NCBI GenBank assembly: GCA_016214985.1
Contig: JACRMM010000061.1
Location: 62,001 to 126,000 of the forward strand
Source of the DNA: Deltaproteobacteria bacterium
GTDB lineage: Bacteria; Desulfobacterota; Deferrisomatia; Deferrisomatales; JACRMM01
Direction: 5' to 3'
DNA length: 64,000 bases
Below the pieces are notes generated by a model that worked only from the letters and a program-made list of their open reading frames with translations, did no database searches and was not told the origin of the DNA. The position numbers and the translations under genes were made by a program. Positions 51,001 through 58,876 of this stretch are shown here, piece by piece. How positions within the stretch are numbered: the first letter of the stretch is position 1; the number at the start of each line of letters is the position of its first letter.

Positions 51001-53217
51001 CTCGACGTTGCCGTCGAGAGTGAGGGTGTCGGTCCGGAGGATGCCGGCGGCCAGCGCCACCGATCCTGCCGTGAAGGACACGTGGTAGTCGGCCGGCACC
51101 ACGGGGGCAATGGCGTCCGAGCCCACCACCTCAAAGGCGCCTTCTAGGCCGGCGGGCTTGAGCTCCAGAGACTGGAAGGCCAACTGGACCGACGCGGGCT
51201 CTGTCACTGGGAAGAGGGAACCGGCCGCGAGGGCGGCGCTGCCGCCCATGAGGAAGACGCCGGCCTCGCGCGGAACTGGGCCGCCGTTGGCGCCAACGAA
51301 GTCGCGTAGGGTGGAGAAGTCTGCCACCAGGCTTCCCCCGAGGAGCGTCAGCCCCGCGGACGTCGGCTGGGTGCTGCGGATGCCGGAGACCAGGACGCCG
51401 AGCACTTCCTGGTAGAAGTCTCCGCCCGGCTCCAGGGCGATGCCGCTCAAGGGCAGATACAGGGGCCCCAGGGCGGGGGGAGCCACGGCCGATGCGCCAC
51501 CCTTGACCGCGCCCGTCGCCAGCTCGCCGGTCAGCAGGTCGGGGCGGAGAGAGCGGGGGGCGATGTCGACGTACCCCGGGAGCACGAGGGTCAGGTCCGC
51601 GGTGGCGCCGCTGCCGCTCGTCCCGCCCTCTTGCAGAACCAGGGCGCCGAGTTGGGCGCCGTAGCCCTGAAGGTCGAGGGTAAGGGCCGGAGCGTACGTC
51701 TCGTCGATGCGCCCCTCCAGCACCCGGCCCGTGAGAACTTCGTGCACGATGACGTGCTGGCCTGTGCCACTGCCGGTGACCGTTCGCGTCTGCTCCCGGG
51801 CCGCCTCGACGCGGAGCCCTGTGAAATGGACAGGGATTGGCGTCAGTGAGCGATCCTTGGCAAACCGGATTGTGCCACTCCCTGAGAGATCTTCCAGAGT
51901 GGCTCCCGGCTCGTAGGCGTCCACTGCAATCTCGAAGCCGGCCATCGACAGCGTCTTGGGCAGCCCGCCCACGGTCTCGACCACCGGCGCAAGGTAGAAC
52001 CCGCCGATCTCGCTCGCCTCGAGCACCGTCCCACCATCCTCGAGCGTGTACGCCCCGGCGTCGAGCCCGAGCACGATCCAGCGGAGCGAGAGCCCCGGGA
52101 CCGGCGGCTCAGAACCCAGATTGACCAGGGTGTCCAGGGGACGCCGAGTCGCAGCGGCGAAAAGCGCCTTGGCCGTCGGCTGGAGCGTTCCCCCCGGGCC
52201 GCTGATCTTGCTGCTGCCGATGTTTGCGCCGAGGTCGGCCATGAGCTGGGCATCGTTCAGATAGACCCGCACCTGATAGCGGTCGAAGAACCTTGTTGTG
52301 GTCCACGAGAGGTTCTGGGGAAGGGACGCGGCCCCGTCCTCCGCCGGGTTGACGAGCTGGATGGTCGAGGCCGGCCGAAGGGTCAGCCGGCGCGACTCGC
52401 TCGTCGCCACGAGTTGCCCCAGGGGGTCGAGCACCTGCACCTGCCAAAGGTATTCCCTGCCTGCGGCGAGGGAGGCGGCCAGGGCGGGCGGCATCGTGTA
52501 GGTGGTCGATGTCAGGAGCGCGGAGGCGGCGGGGGTCGCCTCCTGACCCGGTTCGAACATGCTGAATCTGAGGTGGGTTCCCTTCGGGACGAAGCTCGCC
52601 GTGAAGCGCCAGGCGAACTGGAGCGGCGGCGCGGCTGCTGGGAAGAGCCCGTCGTGGCGGGGGCGCGTCAGGACGGCCCCGTCGAGGGGTTGGAGCAGTA
52701 CGATCTGGGCGGCTCCCGGTGCGGCCTCGACAAAGTAGCGGATCACCGGGGGGGGAAACGCCACGGCGGGGGCCGAGAACTGGAGCGTCAGGTCGTGGTA
52801 GCCGGGCTCGAAGGTCGGGAGCGGTGGGAGGTCTGCCGTCTCCAGGACGAGGTTCGACCCGAAGGTCAGTGTACGGTTGAAGGTCTGGAGGGGGCGGCCG
52901 TCCACGAGCCACCGGCCGGTGAGGGCTCCGTTCCCTGAGTAGCGGATGTCGGCCCGCGCCCGAAGCCTCCCATTGAGGGGCACCGTGGCACGGGGGAGCA
53001 GGTTGTCGAAGGTGAGCTCGACCCGCAGAACAGACAGAGGACCCGTGGTGGTGGCCTTCGGGAGCACGTCAACGTCGACGATGATCGATCCCTGGGCCAG
53101 GGCGCCCGGTTCGAATGCCGCCGTTACCAGGGCCGACAGCACCGCGGCCGCGAGCAGCACGGTGAGGCGGGAGAAAAGACGCCGCAAGTCGCTGGGGGGC
53201 GCGTTAGGGTTTGGCAT
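45031..53217 (-). CDS. Giant exported protein, 2,729 residues, unknown function
   Basis: From ATG 53217 the protein has a signal peptide (LTVLLAAAVLSALVTAAFEP) and an N-terminal module of about 115 residues, homologous to the lipoprotein encoded just upstream (TGPLSVLRVELTFD, GRWLVDGRPLQTF, LPTFEPGYHDLTLQF, VIRYFVEA). FN3-like or Ig-like strands follow to about residue 400. A long strand-rich middle part contains repeated DG, GG and GT turns. Residues of about 1300-2000 are mainly helical, and the C-terminal 300 residues are again strand-rich with FFVKAQGGVGLGPVLLGGWV. No enzymatic motif, secretion-system signature or standard C-terminal anchor is seen. Size and context suggest a fibrous or scaffold-forming surface component. 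Its start overlaps the lipoprotein gene by 14 bases. Confidence 0.7.
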   Translation of the reverse strand: MPNPNAPPSDLRRLFSRLTVLLAAAVLSALVTAAFEPGALAQGSIIVDVDVLPKATTTGPLSVLRVELTFDNLLPRATVPLNGRLRARADIRYSGNGALTGRWLVDGRPLQTFNRTLTFGSNLVLETADLPPLPTFEPGYHDLTLQFSAPAVAFPPPVIRYFVEAAPGAAQIVLLQPLDGAVLTRPRHDGLFPAAAPPLQFAWRFTASFVPKGTHLRFSMFEPGQEATPAASALLTSTTYTMPPALAASLAAGREYLWQVQVLDPLGQLVATSESRRLTLRPASTIQLVNPAEDGAASLPQNLSWTTTRFFDRYQVRVYLNDAQLMADLGANIGSSKISGPGGTLQPTAKALFAAATRRPLDTLVNLGSEPPVPGLSLRWIVLGLDAGAYTLEDGGTVLEASEIGGFYLAPVVETVGGLPKTLSMAGFEIAVDAYEPGATLEDLSGSGTIRFAKDRSLTPIPVHFTGLRVEAAREQTRTVTGSGTGQHVIVHEVLTGRVLEGRIDETYAPALTLDLQGYGAQLGALVLQEGGTSGSGATADLTLVLPGYVDIAPRSLRPDLLTGELATGAVKGGASAVAPPALGPLYLPLSGIALEPGGDFYQEVLGVLVSGIRSTQPTSAGLTLLGGSLVADFSTLRDFVGANGGPVPREAGVFLMGGSAALAAGSLFPVTEPASVQLAFQSLELKPAGLEGAFEVVGSDAIAPVVPADYHVSFTAGSVALAAGILRTDTLTLDGNVELPASVRSASGMRPTAQFTQLRPNGAFLNSENINLPEVEWGPAGGTPFRLLDAGGQLLLPWGVITDAQRPGVTLRHRGTLDSPVRLIAGDIILGIVPQTESQSFTAGAATGGTGTPGSVATQQLGTAAGPGTTLDLSIRSGGVSGIFLSTLLHEGKLGDFAGIFSYVVLGFADSAVNQSSLAGDLVVPKPADFKLAFTEATATSTGEIVGPKIVVPTELALAYWRSKLLLPPVVGAAPRVGDGTLLATASASNGLAEGTATDAVPEELLLAAIKLDVPPAETTGGAAGPADPGGGTTLPPGFTGGPAESDNPPAGTTTGGRTAHPPAPVGITLSRSYLRISGASLRFVVDPQYGPPEFGDLSLETLDVGADGRIQGSNLYLLGTRFLGMDFLADQAGALVFSEYNGATAVPGAPLVTLDGTLTFPTLGDRHVTLAHTASGARADNLTPNGGVVDKGSFLKFEAANLVYHNFYAEGKGAYKEFFGKSQVIVLDTLHLAGIMMIGLDGEGVYEQVGLGVGVDPLKAATLYASGAVTIGAKLGTGGLTLATGRNSSAESEVANLLGSVAELGSAAPNARVEKLIKALTDALRLARRVRLDMGGSNEDSVGTALNLADIVVTLANGFTKNADRSEKPVVLAVADAVDLALGVIVNAKPGGQPLPQDARNGLNLGRLAVKGTRIAIQDGQIARTQWLDLTGQLLEAAGGFSTDRGYQLAINLLKGILDVGKTTQPNDPAAPLRVASRTFKVIHDSGLVSSPEAQDVLVLCQSLLEGLLAAKDMPLPQKAVAVASQMLDTASGPSTTLGGGPAAVEVKRQLKLAKRSLDLVGRMATGIPYDQAGKSVQATLHEAGASTEPAYLTVDTLVGSWVLVDSRPLDDTIGELQNLLACRGAAGSCTGSDLAGLVASAVSAIGIAQTANDLLAGLGRLLAVRDSADARGGRAEFDAALDSTRTQTVIAKAEAIEDGLLQQLDAATTIQDAAAANGRYLMIERALGELGFTGRGMDPFVAHVTAKATELMRHYVDEIDRAQDPWAATYWIRLALGIQRQAELFGFQLPDEADIGPPMARALNRFQDRARQAVLGSNTSQGLREAVIQYLGIERQKQLFLGMDENNPSAPELTLDAARTRYETLLQTELTKALQVGSAGLEPAYQAARQKLNLASRLEDADDAVALHRLFSLSATPVGYTPAQRDASRAELSSLLTAKGPALQSEALGRMKSANRGDLIDLANRYFLVLDVTGQGQSEFNTMVDGWIAQAAKKSCDGWSDLQDRLESPIFRYSFGKAPAIRAAVRDLDARCAVEGAGAQGPDPAQLYAGGEGSELDTLSKFLKDLPTRRRTGQPEAYLKEELAWHLAERVKGLTQFFKKGGTETQRVLGRVDEQTDFVLRYRRASTAERVIAAIQLMSEPLLAQDGIAPEIRAEIKRISDGLCEFAKLGGPVKTGVDLGIDLVFGLAKSHLPDGLAKGGVTLAYMGLQEARRPVAETRNSYFPVLLVGIAGAMVIEEVTRPLFAGPPPAIVEPATELLKMFNALREGTGSGVTPIARLESALAFLDKAAKLPVIGRYLSPLLNPVKHLVLPDTDQQDYFTNLLLAELVAARNDNPSNARIYFKSTCPSVSLDTGVTLPGATTLPNDLFVCAIDIAREAIGNHMKGAVDPLSPAGQAQRSQQLIAGMRQDAVFTRASGDDQLSGISGELLYRNGRFARFDFLATFGIVGQFESAAQITLDEPNRKLTLLQASYDDRNSGLLGQLGLGRPGMNRLFGSDYLQNPIKYLRVEVGGPNSCLDMEAAFGLTTPLGVWNTGRASVDLCFDPFAFDLGLTTRAGFWPVGTESRYHLFYARGIGGLDLGVTAGVYPEVLGVGAFLEGDAGVGLAVGPGGLEACGRFEFSAGYTLPSGGPSGCSTKYVPSNPNNPAGGGVCRTGASIGADARVGTDYRNFFVKAQGGVGLGPVLLGGWVYIANDVTDGAPFEWFPSNRYGGWSGVTSMNCGRP

Positions 53218-53683
53218 GGGTCGGCGCCTCGTCAACAGTCACGAAGTAACGGATCTGGGATAAGGGCAAGGTCGTCGCCGGCTGCTCGATTCGGAACAAC
53301 ACCTCGTGAGCGCCGGGCTCGAAGGTCGGGAGCACCGTGGCCGGCGCGGTGTCGAACGTCCGTGTGTCGCCGAAGCTGACCATCGTGCTCACGAGTTCCA
53401 CCGGCCGTCCGTCGACGAGCCACGAGGCGCGAAAAGGCCCCGTTCCGTTGAACTGGACCACGGCCCGGGCGGCCACCCTGCTATTTCGGGGCACGGTCGC
53501 CAGGGGCCGCCCGTCGGGGAAGGAGAGCTCCACCCGTCGAACCGACACGGGACCGGTCGTGGTGCCGCCCGAGAGCCGCGGCTGGGACGTCGGAGGCACG
53601 ACGGGCCTAAGCTCTCCGCAGGCGGTCAGCGGGACGATGCCCAGGGCAACAGCAAGGAGCACTCGTTTCGGCGGTCGGTCCAT
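53204..53683 (-). CDS. Small lipoprotein sharing a module with the giant protein
   Basis: ATG 53683 gives a lipoprotein signal (VLLAVALGIVPLTACG). The 159-residue mature part is almost wholly one module, TTGPVSVRRVELSFPDGRP, FRASWLVDGRPVELV, LPTFEPGAHEVLFRI and IRYFVTVDEAP, which matches the N-terminus of the 2,729-residue protein at the same spacing. The pair therefore arose by duplication. One copy is membrane-anchored and one begins a giant exported protein, so the module may bind a shared partner, for example the barrel encoded upstream, 11 bases away. Confidence 0.75.
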   Translation of the reverse strand: MDRPPKRVLLAVALGIVPLTACGELRPVVPPTSQPRLSGGTTTGPVSVRRVELSFPDGRPLATVPRNSRVAARAVVQFNGTGPFRASWLVDGRPVELVSTMVSFGDTRTFDTAPATVLPTFEPGAHEVLFRIEQPATTLPLSQIRYFVTVDEAPTHAKP

Positions 53684-53694
53684 GGCTCCCCCGT

Positions 53695-55620
53695 TCAGAA
53701 CTGGTAGCTGCCCTCGAAGGGCGCGAACACGCTCAAGCCAAGCAGCCCGCTGACGCTGGATTGATCCTGCGAGGAGTCGCGGTGGTCGATCTGCTGGTCG
53801 TAGCTGAAGCTCAGCGAGAGGGTCGCCTGCCGCGCCAGGAAGAACTTCGTGGCCCACTGAGCTGCCCAGCTGAGGCGCACGGAGGCGTTTCGCTGCTCGC
53901 TGTCCACCGACCCGTCGGAGGCGTCGTTCTGCGTCAGGGCCGCCTGCCCGTCGAGGGTGAGCGACTCGAGCAGCGTACAGCTCAAGGTCAGCGTCCCGAG
54001 CCGCGTGTCCTGGCTCGGTCCGCTGGCGGGATCGCTCCGGGTGAAAGCAAGGCTGGGGGAGAGGCTAAAGCTCGCCCACGGCTGGAGAGTAACGGCGAGC
54101 TGCTCGCTCAAGGTCTTGCTCGCGCCGGCCTGCCCGTCGTCGAGCATCGACCAGTTCGAGGAGAGGTTGGCCGACCACACTCCCCCCGCATAGGAAAGAG
54201 CGCCCGAGACCGTGTCGGAGGTGTTCTTCGTGTGCGGAGTGTCGGCGGGCTCGCTGGCGCTCTTCACCATCCCCCGCAAATAGGAAAGCGAGAGCGCCGG
54301 CCAGGAAGGCACCGACAGGGCGTACGTGGCCCCGTAGGAATCGTTGGTCACGACCGGTCGCGAGGGCTCGTCCTCGACGTTGTCCCGGGAGCGGCTGAAG
54401 GAGGCGGAGAGCGTGGAGACGCCGAAGCCGGTTCCGGCCGACAGGCCGAACTGCTGCCGGTCGCGGGTGGCCCCAGGATTTGCGACGCTGGCGAAGTCGG
54501 GTCCTGCGTAAAGGTAGTTGCCGCTCCAGTTGATGCCGGCGATGGCCCGGTCGACCTGAAGGGTGGCGGCTTTGTCGCCCTCGGCCCCGGAGCCGCCACC
54601 GGTGTCCGGGTCGTAGCGGCTCCAGGCCGCCTCGGCCGTGATCCCCGTTCCCCACAAGCGCCCGGTGCCCTGGACCCCGGCCGCCCTTCCGTTCGCAGCC
54701 CCTTCCACTGTGGAAACCCCGGCGCCCGAGGCACCCGGCGCGTCGCCGTCCACGTAGCTTACCGACACCCGGAGCGGCGCCTCGGCGCCCGCGAAGTCGT
54801 GGCTCGCCGATGCGGCCACGATCCGCTCCTTCGACGAGAGCCCCGTTTCCCAACCCGTGACGGGGTTGCTGCTTACCTGGGCGACCTGGGCCGTGGTGCC
54901 CGCCCCCACCACGCTCACCACGGCACCCCGCCGCGCGAGACTCGGCGCGGTGAGCGGAGTGCCCCGGAAGCTGACGTCGCCGAAGGCCAGGGACCCGCCG
55001 GCGTACTTGAGCTCCGCGAGGTACGAGGACGGCTCGATCTTGTCGGCGGGCGCCGTGTTGGCGTAGGCGAAGCTCCCCTTGGCCTCGAGCTCCGCCGGCC
55101 CGCTCTTCGCCCCCACGTCGACGTTCAGGCTCGCGCTCGCCGCGACCTGGCTGCCGCGGACCTTGTCGCCAAAGACTTGGCTCGCCGACGCGGAGAGGCC
55201 GCTTCTAGAGTAGATCTCTCTCCCCCCGCCCTGCTTCCCGATCGCGCCGATCGCCACGTTCCAGTCGGCCCGGCCGGGTCCAGCGGGATCCGTCGACAAG
55301 AGCTGGATGCGGTGCTCGCCTGGTTGCAACGGCTGGTCGATCTCGTAGACGAGCCGGTTCCCCTCGCGCCGCACCAGGGAGCTCACGTCGGCACCGTCGA
55401 TCAGCAGCACCAGTGGTCCCCGGTACTCTCCGATGTCGAGAACCACGCGGCGGACAAGGCGGTTTCCTGGGCGTTGGGGGGGTGAAACGAGGCGGAGCTG
55501 AGCGTTCACAGCGGGCACCGGGGGTGCCCCAGACCCGCACCAGGCAGGTCCGCCGCCCCAGAGGGTCGCACCCGCGATGATTACCGATACGGCACGACGC
55601 GGGATTCGTGGTCTCTCCAT
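53695..55620 (-). CDS. Outer-membrane beta-barrel-like protein
   Basis: The 641-residue protein starts at ATG 55620 behind GGGAGGGG, with a signal peptide (AVSVIIAGATLWGGGPAWC). An Ig-like N-terminal domain (VLLIDGADVSSLVRREGN, LQPGEHRIQLLS) is followed by a long series of alternating amphipathic strands (SGLSASASQVFGDKVRGSQV, LTLSCTLLESLTLDGQAAL, ATLSLSFSYDQQI) and a C-terminal FEGSYQF ending in Phe, as in outer-membrane barrels. It is the first gene of the cluster and probably the exporter or anchor of the exported proteins that follow. No TonB box or POTRA domain is evident. Confidence 0.72.
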   Translation of the reverse strand: MERPRIPRRAVSVIIAGATLWGGGPAWCGSGAPPVPAVNAQLRLVSPPQRPGNRLVRRVVLDIGEYRGPLVLLIDGADVSSLVRREGNRLVYEIDQPLQPGEHRIQLLSTDPAGPGRADWNVAIGAIGKQGGGREIYSRSGLSASASQVFGDKVRGSQVAASASLNVDVGAKSGPAELEAKGSFAYANTAPADKIEPSSYLAELKYAGGSLAFGDVSFRGTPLTAPSLARRGAVVSVVGAGTTAQVAQVSSNPVTGWETGLSSKERIVAASASHDFAGAEAPLRVSVSYVDGDAPGASGAGVSTVEGAANGRAAGVQGTGRLWGTGITAEAAWSRYDPDTGGGSGAEGDKAATLQVDRAIAGINWSGNYLYAGPDFASVANPGATRDRQQFGLSAGTGFGVSTLSASFSRSRDNVEDEPSRPVVTNDSYGATYALSVPSWPALSLSYLRGMVKSASEPADTPHTKNTSDTVSGALSYAGGVWSANLSSNWSMLDDGQAGASKTLSEQLAVTLQPWASFSLSPSLAFTRSDPASGPSQDTRLGTLTLSCTLLESLTLDGQAALTQNDASDGSVDSEQRNASVRLSWAAQWATKFFLARQATLSLSFSYDQQIDHRDSSQDQSSVSGLLGLSVFAPFEGSYQF

Positions 55621-55760
55621 CGCGTGCCCCTCCCACCCGCTGTCGTCAAACTCAGGGACGAGGACTAGGAACTCCAATACCCCGCTGCAGAGGCTGCGCG
55701 CGAAGCCTCCTCCACCGCCGAGGGGAACCTTCAAGGCTGGCAATCAACCAATGTTTGCCA

Positions 55761-55789
55761 AGTATCCCTCACGGTTATCGCTTTGTCTA
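55761..55789 (-). promoter_or_regulatory. Candidate promoter of the exported-protein cluster
   Basis: On the minus strand TAGACA (55784-55789) and GATACT (55761-55766) are 17 bases apart, about 140 bases before the barrel gene. Confidence 0.4.
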
Positions 55790-56281
55790 GTCGCAGACTG
55801 GTGAAGTTTTGACGATTCCTGATCAGGATACTAGAAGTTGTCGAAACGCGAGATATCGGCGTTTCCGGCGCAGGACAAGGAGGCGGCTCCCCCGACGCGG
55901 ACAGAGCCTGCCAAGTGCCCGCGCCCAGCGAGCGTCTCCCGGCAGGATCATGTGTGGATGTTGGATCGTCTGGCGTTTTGTTTTAGACTGGCGTTTGAAC
56001 TTCGCCTCCGGACTCAGGCGAGTTGCGGGGCATTCCTCCCATTGTCCATCCCACAAGTCGGCAATTTCCGTTGACCGACTCGGCCGGGGCATGCTACGTC
56101 TGGCCCCTGGAAAGGCCAGCGGGATTGTGCCGGCCGCGAGGGCTGTTCCCGGCTGCGTCCGTTCGGGCCGTTTCCAGGTAGTCTCTTCATCACAACCGGG
56201 ACCCGCAGCGCGCACCTGACCTCACGGGCCTCCGGCCCTGTTCCGGTCACACGGTCCCTTGCACCGCAGGGAGATGAGCCG
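55790..56281. other. Divergent intergenic region
   Basis: About 490 bases between the exported-protein cluster and the DUF6973-like gene hold no supported gene on either strand. No clear hairpin with a T tract is seen. The plus-strand gene is preceded by AGGGAGATGAGCCG at its start. Confidence 0.45.
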
Positions 56282-56755
56282 ATGGATCTCGAGGCAAAGT
56301 ACCAGCGGCTGAACCAGGCAGAAAAAGACTTTCTCTTCTGGCATCCCTTGGCGGCCATCGACTTCAACTCCAACGCGACCACGGCGCTCGAAGAGGCGAA
56401 GAAGCGCTTCAGCGCGGCCAGCCAGCACAACGGCTCCGGAGACGCGTTCCGACACTGCTTCTGGTCGGCGATGAACGCGCGCGACCAGGGAGTCGACCTT
56501 GCGAAGAAGTTCGGAGACGCCCACGAGGACTGGATCGGAAACCCTGTAGCAGAGAAGACCATGGACCTCTACAACAACAGCGTGGGCTACGAGATCGGCC
56601 GCATCTCACCCGGCGCATCGGACCGGCATGTCGCAGTGCTCTGCGCCCAGGCCTGGGCCAACAACCGCCTTGTCCAAATCTCCGGCAAGGGCAGTTCGGA
56701 CCTGACCTACAGCAATAGCTATGAAAAGATGCTGTATGAGCCCGTGGGCAGCTGA
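56282..56755 (+). CDS. DUF6973-like protein
   Basis: The 157-residue protein shows a conserved pattern, NGSGDAFRHCFWSAMNARDQ, FGDAHEDWIGNPVAEKTMD and LYNNSVGYEIGR, as in DUF6973 domains. These often stand at the C-terminus of secreted or polymorphic-toxin-like proteins, with DAFRHC carrying likely catalytic His/Asp residues. Here the domain stands alone, without signal peptide or delivery domain. The gene 10 bases downstream encodes a lipoprotein, so the two are probably co-expressed. Confidence 0.6.
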   Translation: MDLEAKYQRLNQAEKDFLFWHPLAAIDFNSNATTALEEAKKRFSAASQHNGSGDAFRHCFWSAMNARDQGVDLAKKFGDAHEDWIGNPVAEKTMDLYNNSVGYEIGRISPGASDRHVAVLCAQAWANNRLVQISGKGSSDLTYSNSYEKMLYEPVGS

Positions 56756-56765
56756 GAGCGTGGCG

Positions 56766-57260
56766 ATGGAACTCGTGGCCCATGGCGCGCGATGGCTTCT
56801 TGCGCTTCCCTTCCTTGTGCTGTTGCAAGGGTGCTCTGGCGGATCACAGAACCAGAGTGCGTTCGTCGCACGTCTCGACGCGGCGTGCTCCGGAGTGACT
56901 GGCCAACAGGTCCTGCGGCTCGCGGCGGTCACGGACTTCGACTGGGATCAAGTCCTCATCCTGGCGCCTTACACCGGCAGAGAGGTAGTGGACCGTGCGT
57001 TGGGCGGCCCCGCTCCGGACATGGTCCGCGCACTCGGCATCGACGCGCGGGACGACGTCAACGGGTTCGTGTTTCTCCGGGGCGGTAGCGTCACCAAGGC
57101 CTACGCCGTGCCCCGTGCGGTCATGGAACCGGAGATCCAGGGCGGTCCCGCTCGCTTTTCCCGTGACGCTGCGGTCTTCCGCCGCCGCGGCTCGTCGCGG
57201 TCGTTCGCGCCGGTGGATGCCGCCGGGGCGGCCGCGGCACCGCCGGCCGGCTCCGGCTGA
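56766..57260 (+). CDS. Lipoprotein with WDXVXIXXPYT motif
   Basis: ATG 56766 gives a lipoprotein signal (WLLALPFLVLLQGCSGG) and a 164-residue product. The core contains FDWDQVLILAPYTGREVV and MVRALGIDARDDVNGFVFLR, a pattern shared by a group of small lipoproteins of unknown function. The C-terminus is Ala/Pro-rich and probably flexible. Given its neighbour, it could protect the cell envelope from the DUF6973-like protein, but this rests on gene order only. Confidence 0.6.
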   Translation: MELVAHGARWLLALPFLVLLQGCSGGSQNQSAFVARLDAACSGVTGQQVLRLAAVTDFDWDQVLILAPYTGREVVDRALGGPAPDMVRALGIDARDDVNGFVFLRGGSVTKAYAVPRAVMEPEIQGGPARFSRDAAVFRRRGSSRSFAPVDAAGAAAAPPAGSG

Positions 57261-57334
57261 GGTTCACCGCTTCGCCGAGAGCTGGGTGGTCCTGGGCATT
57301 CTCATTCCATTCTTCCGGTTGCGCGGCCGGCTGA

Positions 57335-58666
57335 TTACCCAGCCGACGAAGCGCGAAAAAGCGACTCGTCGAATTCCGGTCTGCCTTCGTATTTCTTCAT
57401 GAGCAACCCCATGTTCTGCTCCCAATTTTCGAGAGTCTCAGGATCGACCTCGATCCCGGCTTGGTGAAAGGCCTGCGACAACGCCTTTGGATCGGGAGGA
57501 CAACCCTTCACGGCAATTAGATTCCGTATGTTTGGATGGTTCGAGTTCTTCTGACACATGCACTTGCCGATCAAGATGGTACTATTTTTCCCATGTGTTG
57601 GCTCCATCACCTTCCCAGTAAGCACTTCAACATCGTCCCACGGCGTGCCTTTCCAAGCCTGCATTGTAGCAGCCATGATGACTGGATAGAGACCGGCACA
57701 ATACGTACAGATAGAGCTATCGTATTTTCTGTACGTTACTCCAGACATCCCTCTTTTCTCCATCACTGTTGGAAGGAGCCCATTCTCGTTATAGGAGAAA
57801 TCGAAATTATGAAACGACGCCACGTCTTCAATCTTCTCCCCGACTACCTCCACATCGGACAGGTCGAGCGGTCGGTTGCGGTCTTCGGCGGCATGGACGA
57901 GATGGGGCACCTGATGCGGCTCATATCCCAACAGTTTGGCGCCGACCACGTCCGTCGAGAAGACATCCCGCGAACCAACAAGTAGATTGCTTCTTCGAAT
58001 CACACCGTTGACGCTCGGGCCCCGTTCGGTTGTGTAAATGCCATCCAGCAGGGTAAAACCCGGGGGCATTTTGTTGGCGAGCTTCGAGATCATGTAGTGC
58101 AGATCTTTCTTTGTATCCGCACTGTGGCACTGCTTTCTGGATGAAACGTCAATAGTCCCTTTCAAGTTCTTTATGCCGAGACTGACTACAGTCTGATGAT
58201 GAGTCTTGAGGACAGGAATATTAACTACAAAATCGCTCTCAAGAATATCTACGTTGAAGTTCAACTTAACTCCACAACCGATGTCTACTTTCTTGAAGGG
58301 CCGCTCGAAAACATTTAGGCACTTTACGCCATACTTCTTTTCCAATACTTTGTGACCCAAACTCTCAAAGGCATGGGACGGGGTTATCTTATCTTTTGGG
58401 TCAAAAAGCACCATTCCTTCTCCAATGGTAATATCATCTATTCCTCGTTCCTTGAGATGGGCGATGACGTCTTCGAGGACCCGCGTCGTCGTGATGACTC
58501 CCCACTTTGGAAACACCGCTCGGCGAGTCCACAGAACGATATTGGGTTTGACGAACACTCTTGCCTTGGGAGGAAGGTGATCCAAGCCTCCGGAGAGCTT
58601 GATCGCTCTTCCGACCGACTCCAGGGGCTTTTCGTACCGCACCACAGCAACGACCGACGTGCTCAT
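57335..58666 (-). CDS. DUF362 domain protein
   Basis: ATG 58666 lies behind GAGGAGGCGAAC; the longer frame upstream is Arg/Pro-rich and not coding-like. The 443-residue protein fits DUF362: AVVRYEKPLESVGRAIKLSG, VFVKPNIVLWTRRA, FVVNIPVLKTHHQTVVSLGI with KNLKG, and FTLLDGIYTTERGPSVNG. The C-terminal part contains SSICTYCAGLYPVI and LIGKCMCQKNSNH, cysteines that may bind a metal or iron-sulfur cluster. Related proteins are involved in uncharacterised redox or cofactor chemistry. The gene is visibly more A+T-rich than its neighbours, which suggests lateral acquisition. Confidence 0.8.
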   Translation of the reverse strand: MSTSVVAVVRYEKPLESVGRAIKLSGGLDHLPPKARVFVKPNIVLWTRRAVFPKWGVITTTRVLEDVIAHLKERGIDDITIGEGMVLFDPKDKITPSHAFESLGHKVLEKKYGVKCLNVFERPFKKVDIGCGVKLNFNVDILESDFVVNIPVLKTHHQTVVSLGIKNLKGTIDVSSRKQCHSADTKKDLHYMISKLANKMPPGFTLLDGIYTTERGPSVNGVIRRSNLLVGSRDVFSTDVVGAKLLGYEPHQVPHLVHAAEDRNRPLDLSDVEVVGEKIEDVASFHNFDFSYNENGLLPTVMEKRGMSGVTYRKYDSSICTYCAGLYPVIMAATMQAWKGTPWDDVEVLTGKVMEPTHGKNSTILIGKCMCQKNSNHPNIRNLIAVKGCPPDPKALSQAFHQAGIEVDPETLENWEQNMGLLMKKYEGRPEFDESLFRASSAG

Positions 58667-58876
58667 GTTCGCCTCCTCGTTCGTGGGCCCAGGGATGTGG
58701 CGCCGCCCCGCGCGATCCTCGCCTCGTGCCGGCGCACGGTCAACCTCTCCGGCCAAGGACACCGCAGCGGGCAGCGCCGAGCCGGCACGCTCGGTCCGCC
58801 AAGTCACCGTGGCGCCTTGCCGTGGAAGGCCCAGCGCGGGGCAGCAGCACCCCCGGGTCGCTGGACGGGGAGCGGT

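Noticed and set aside
45031-53217. The giant protein as a contact-dependent inhibition or RTX-type toxin
   Set aside because: No haemagglutinin repeats, RTX nonapeptides, TPS domain or toxin-like C-terminus could be seen.
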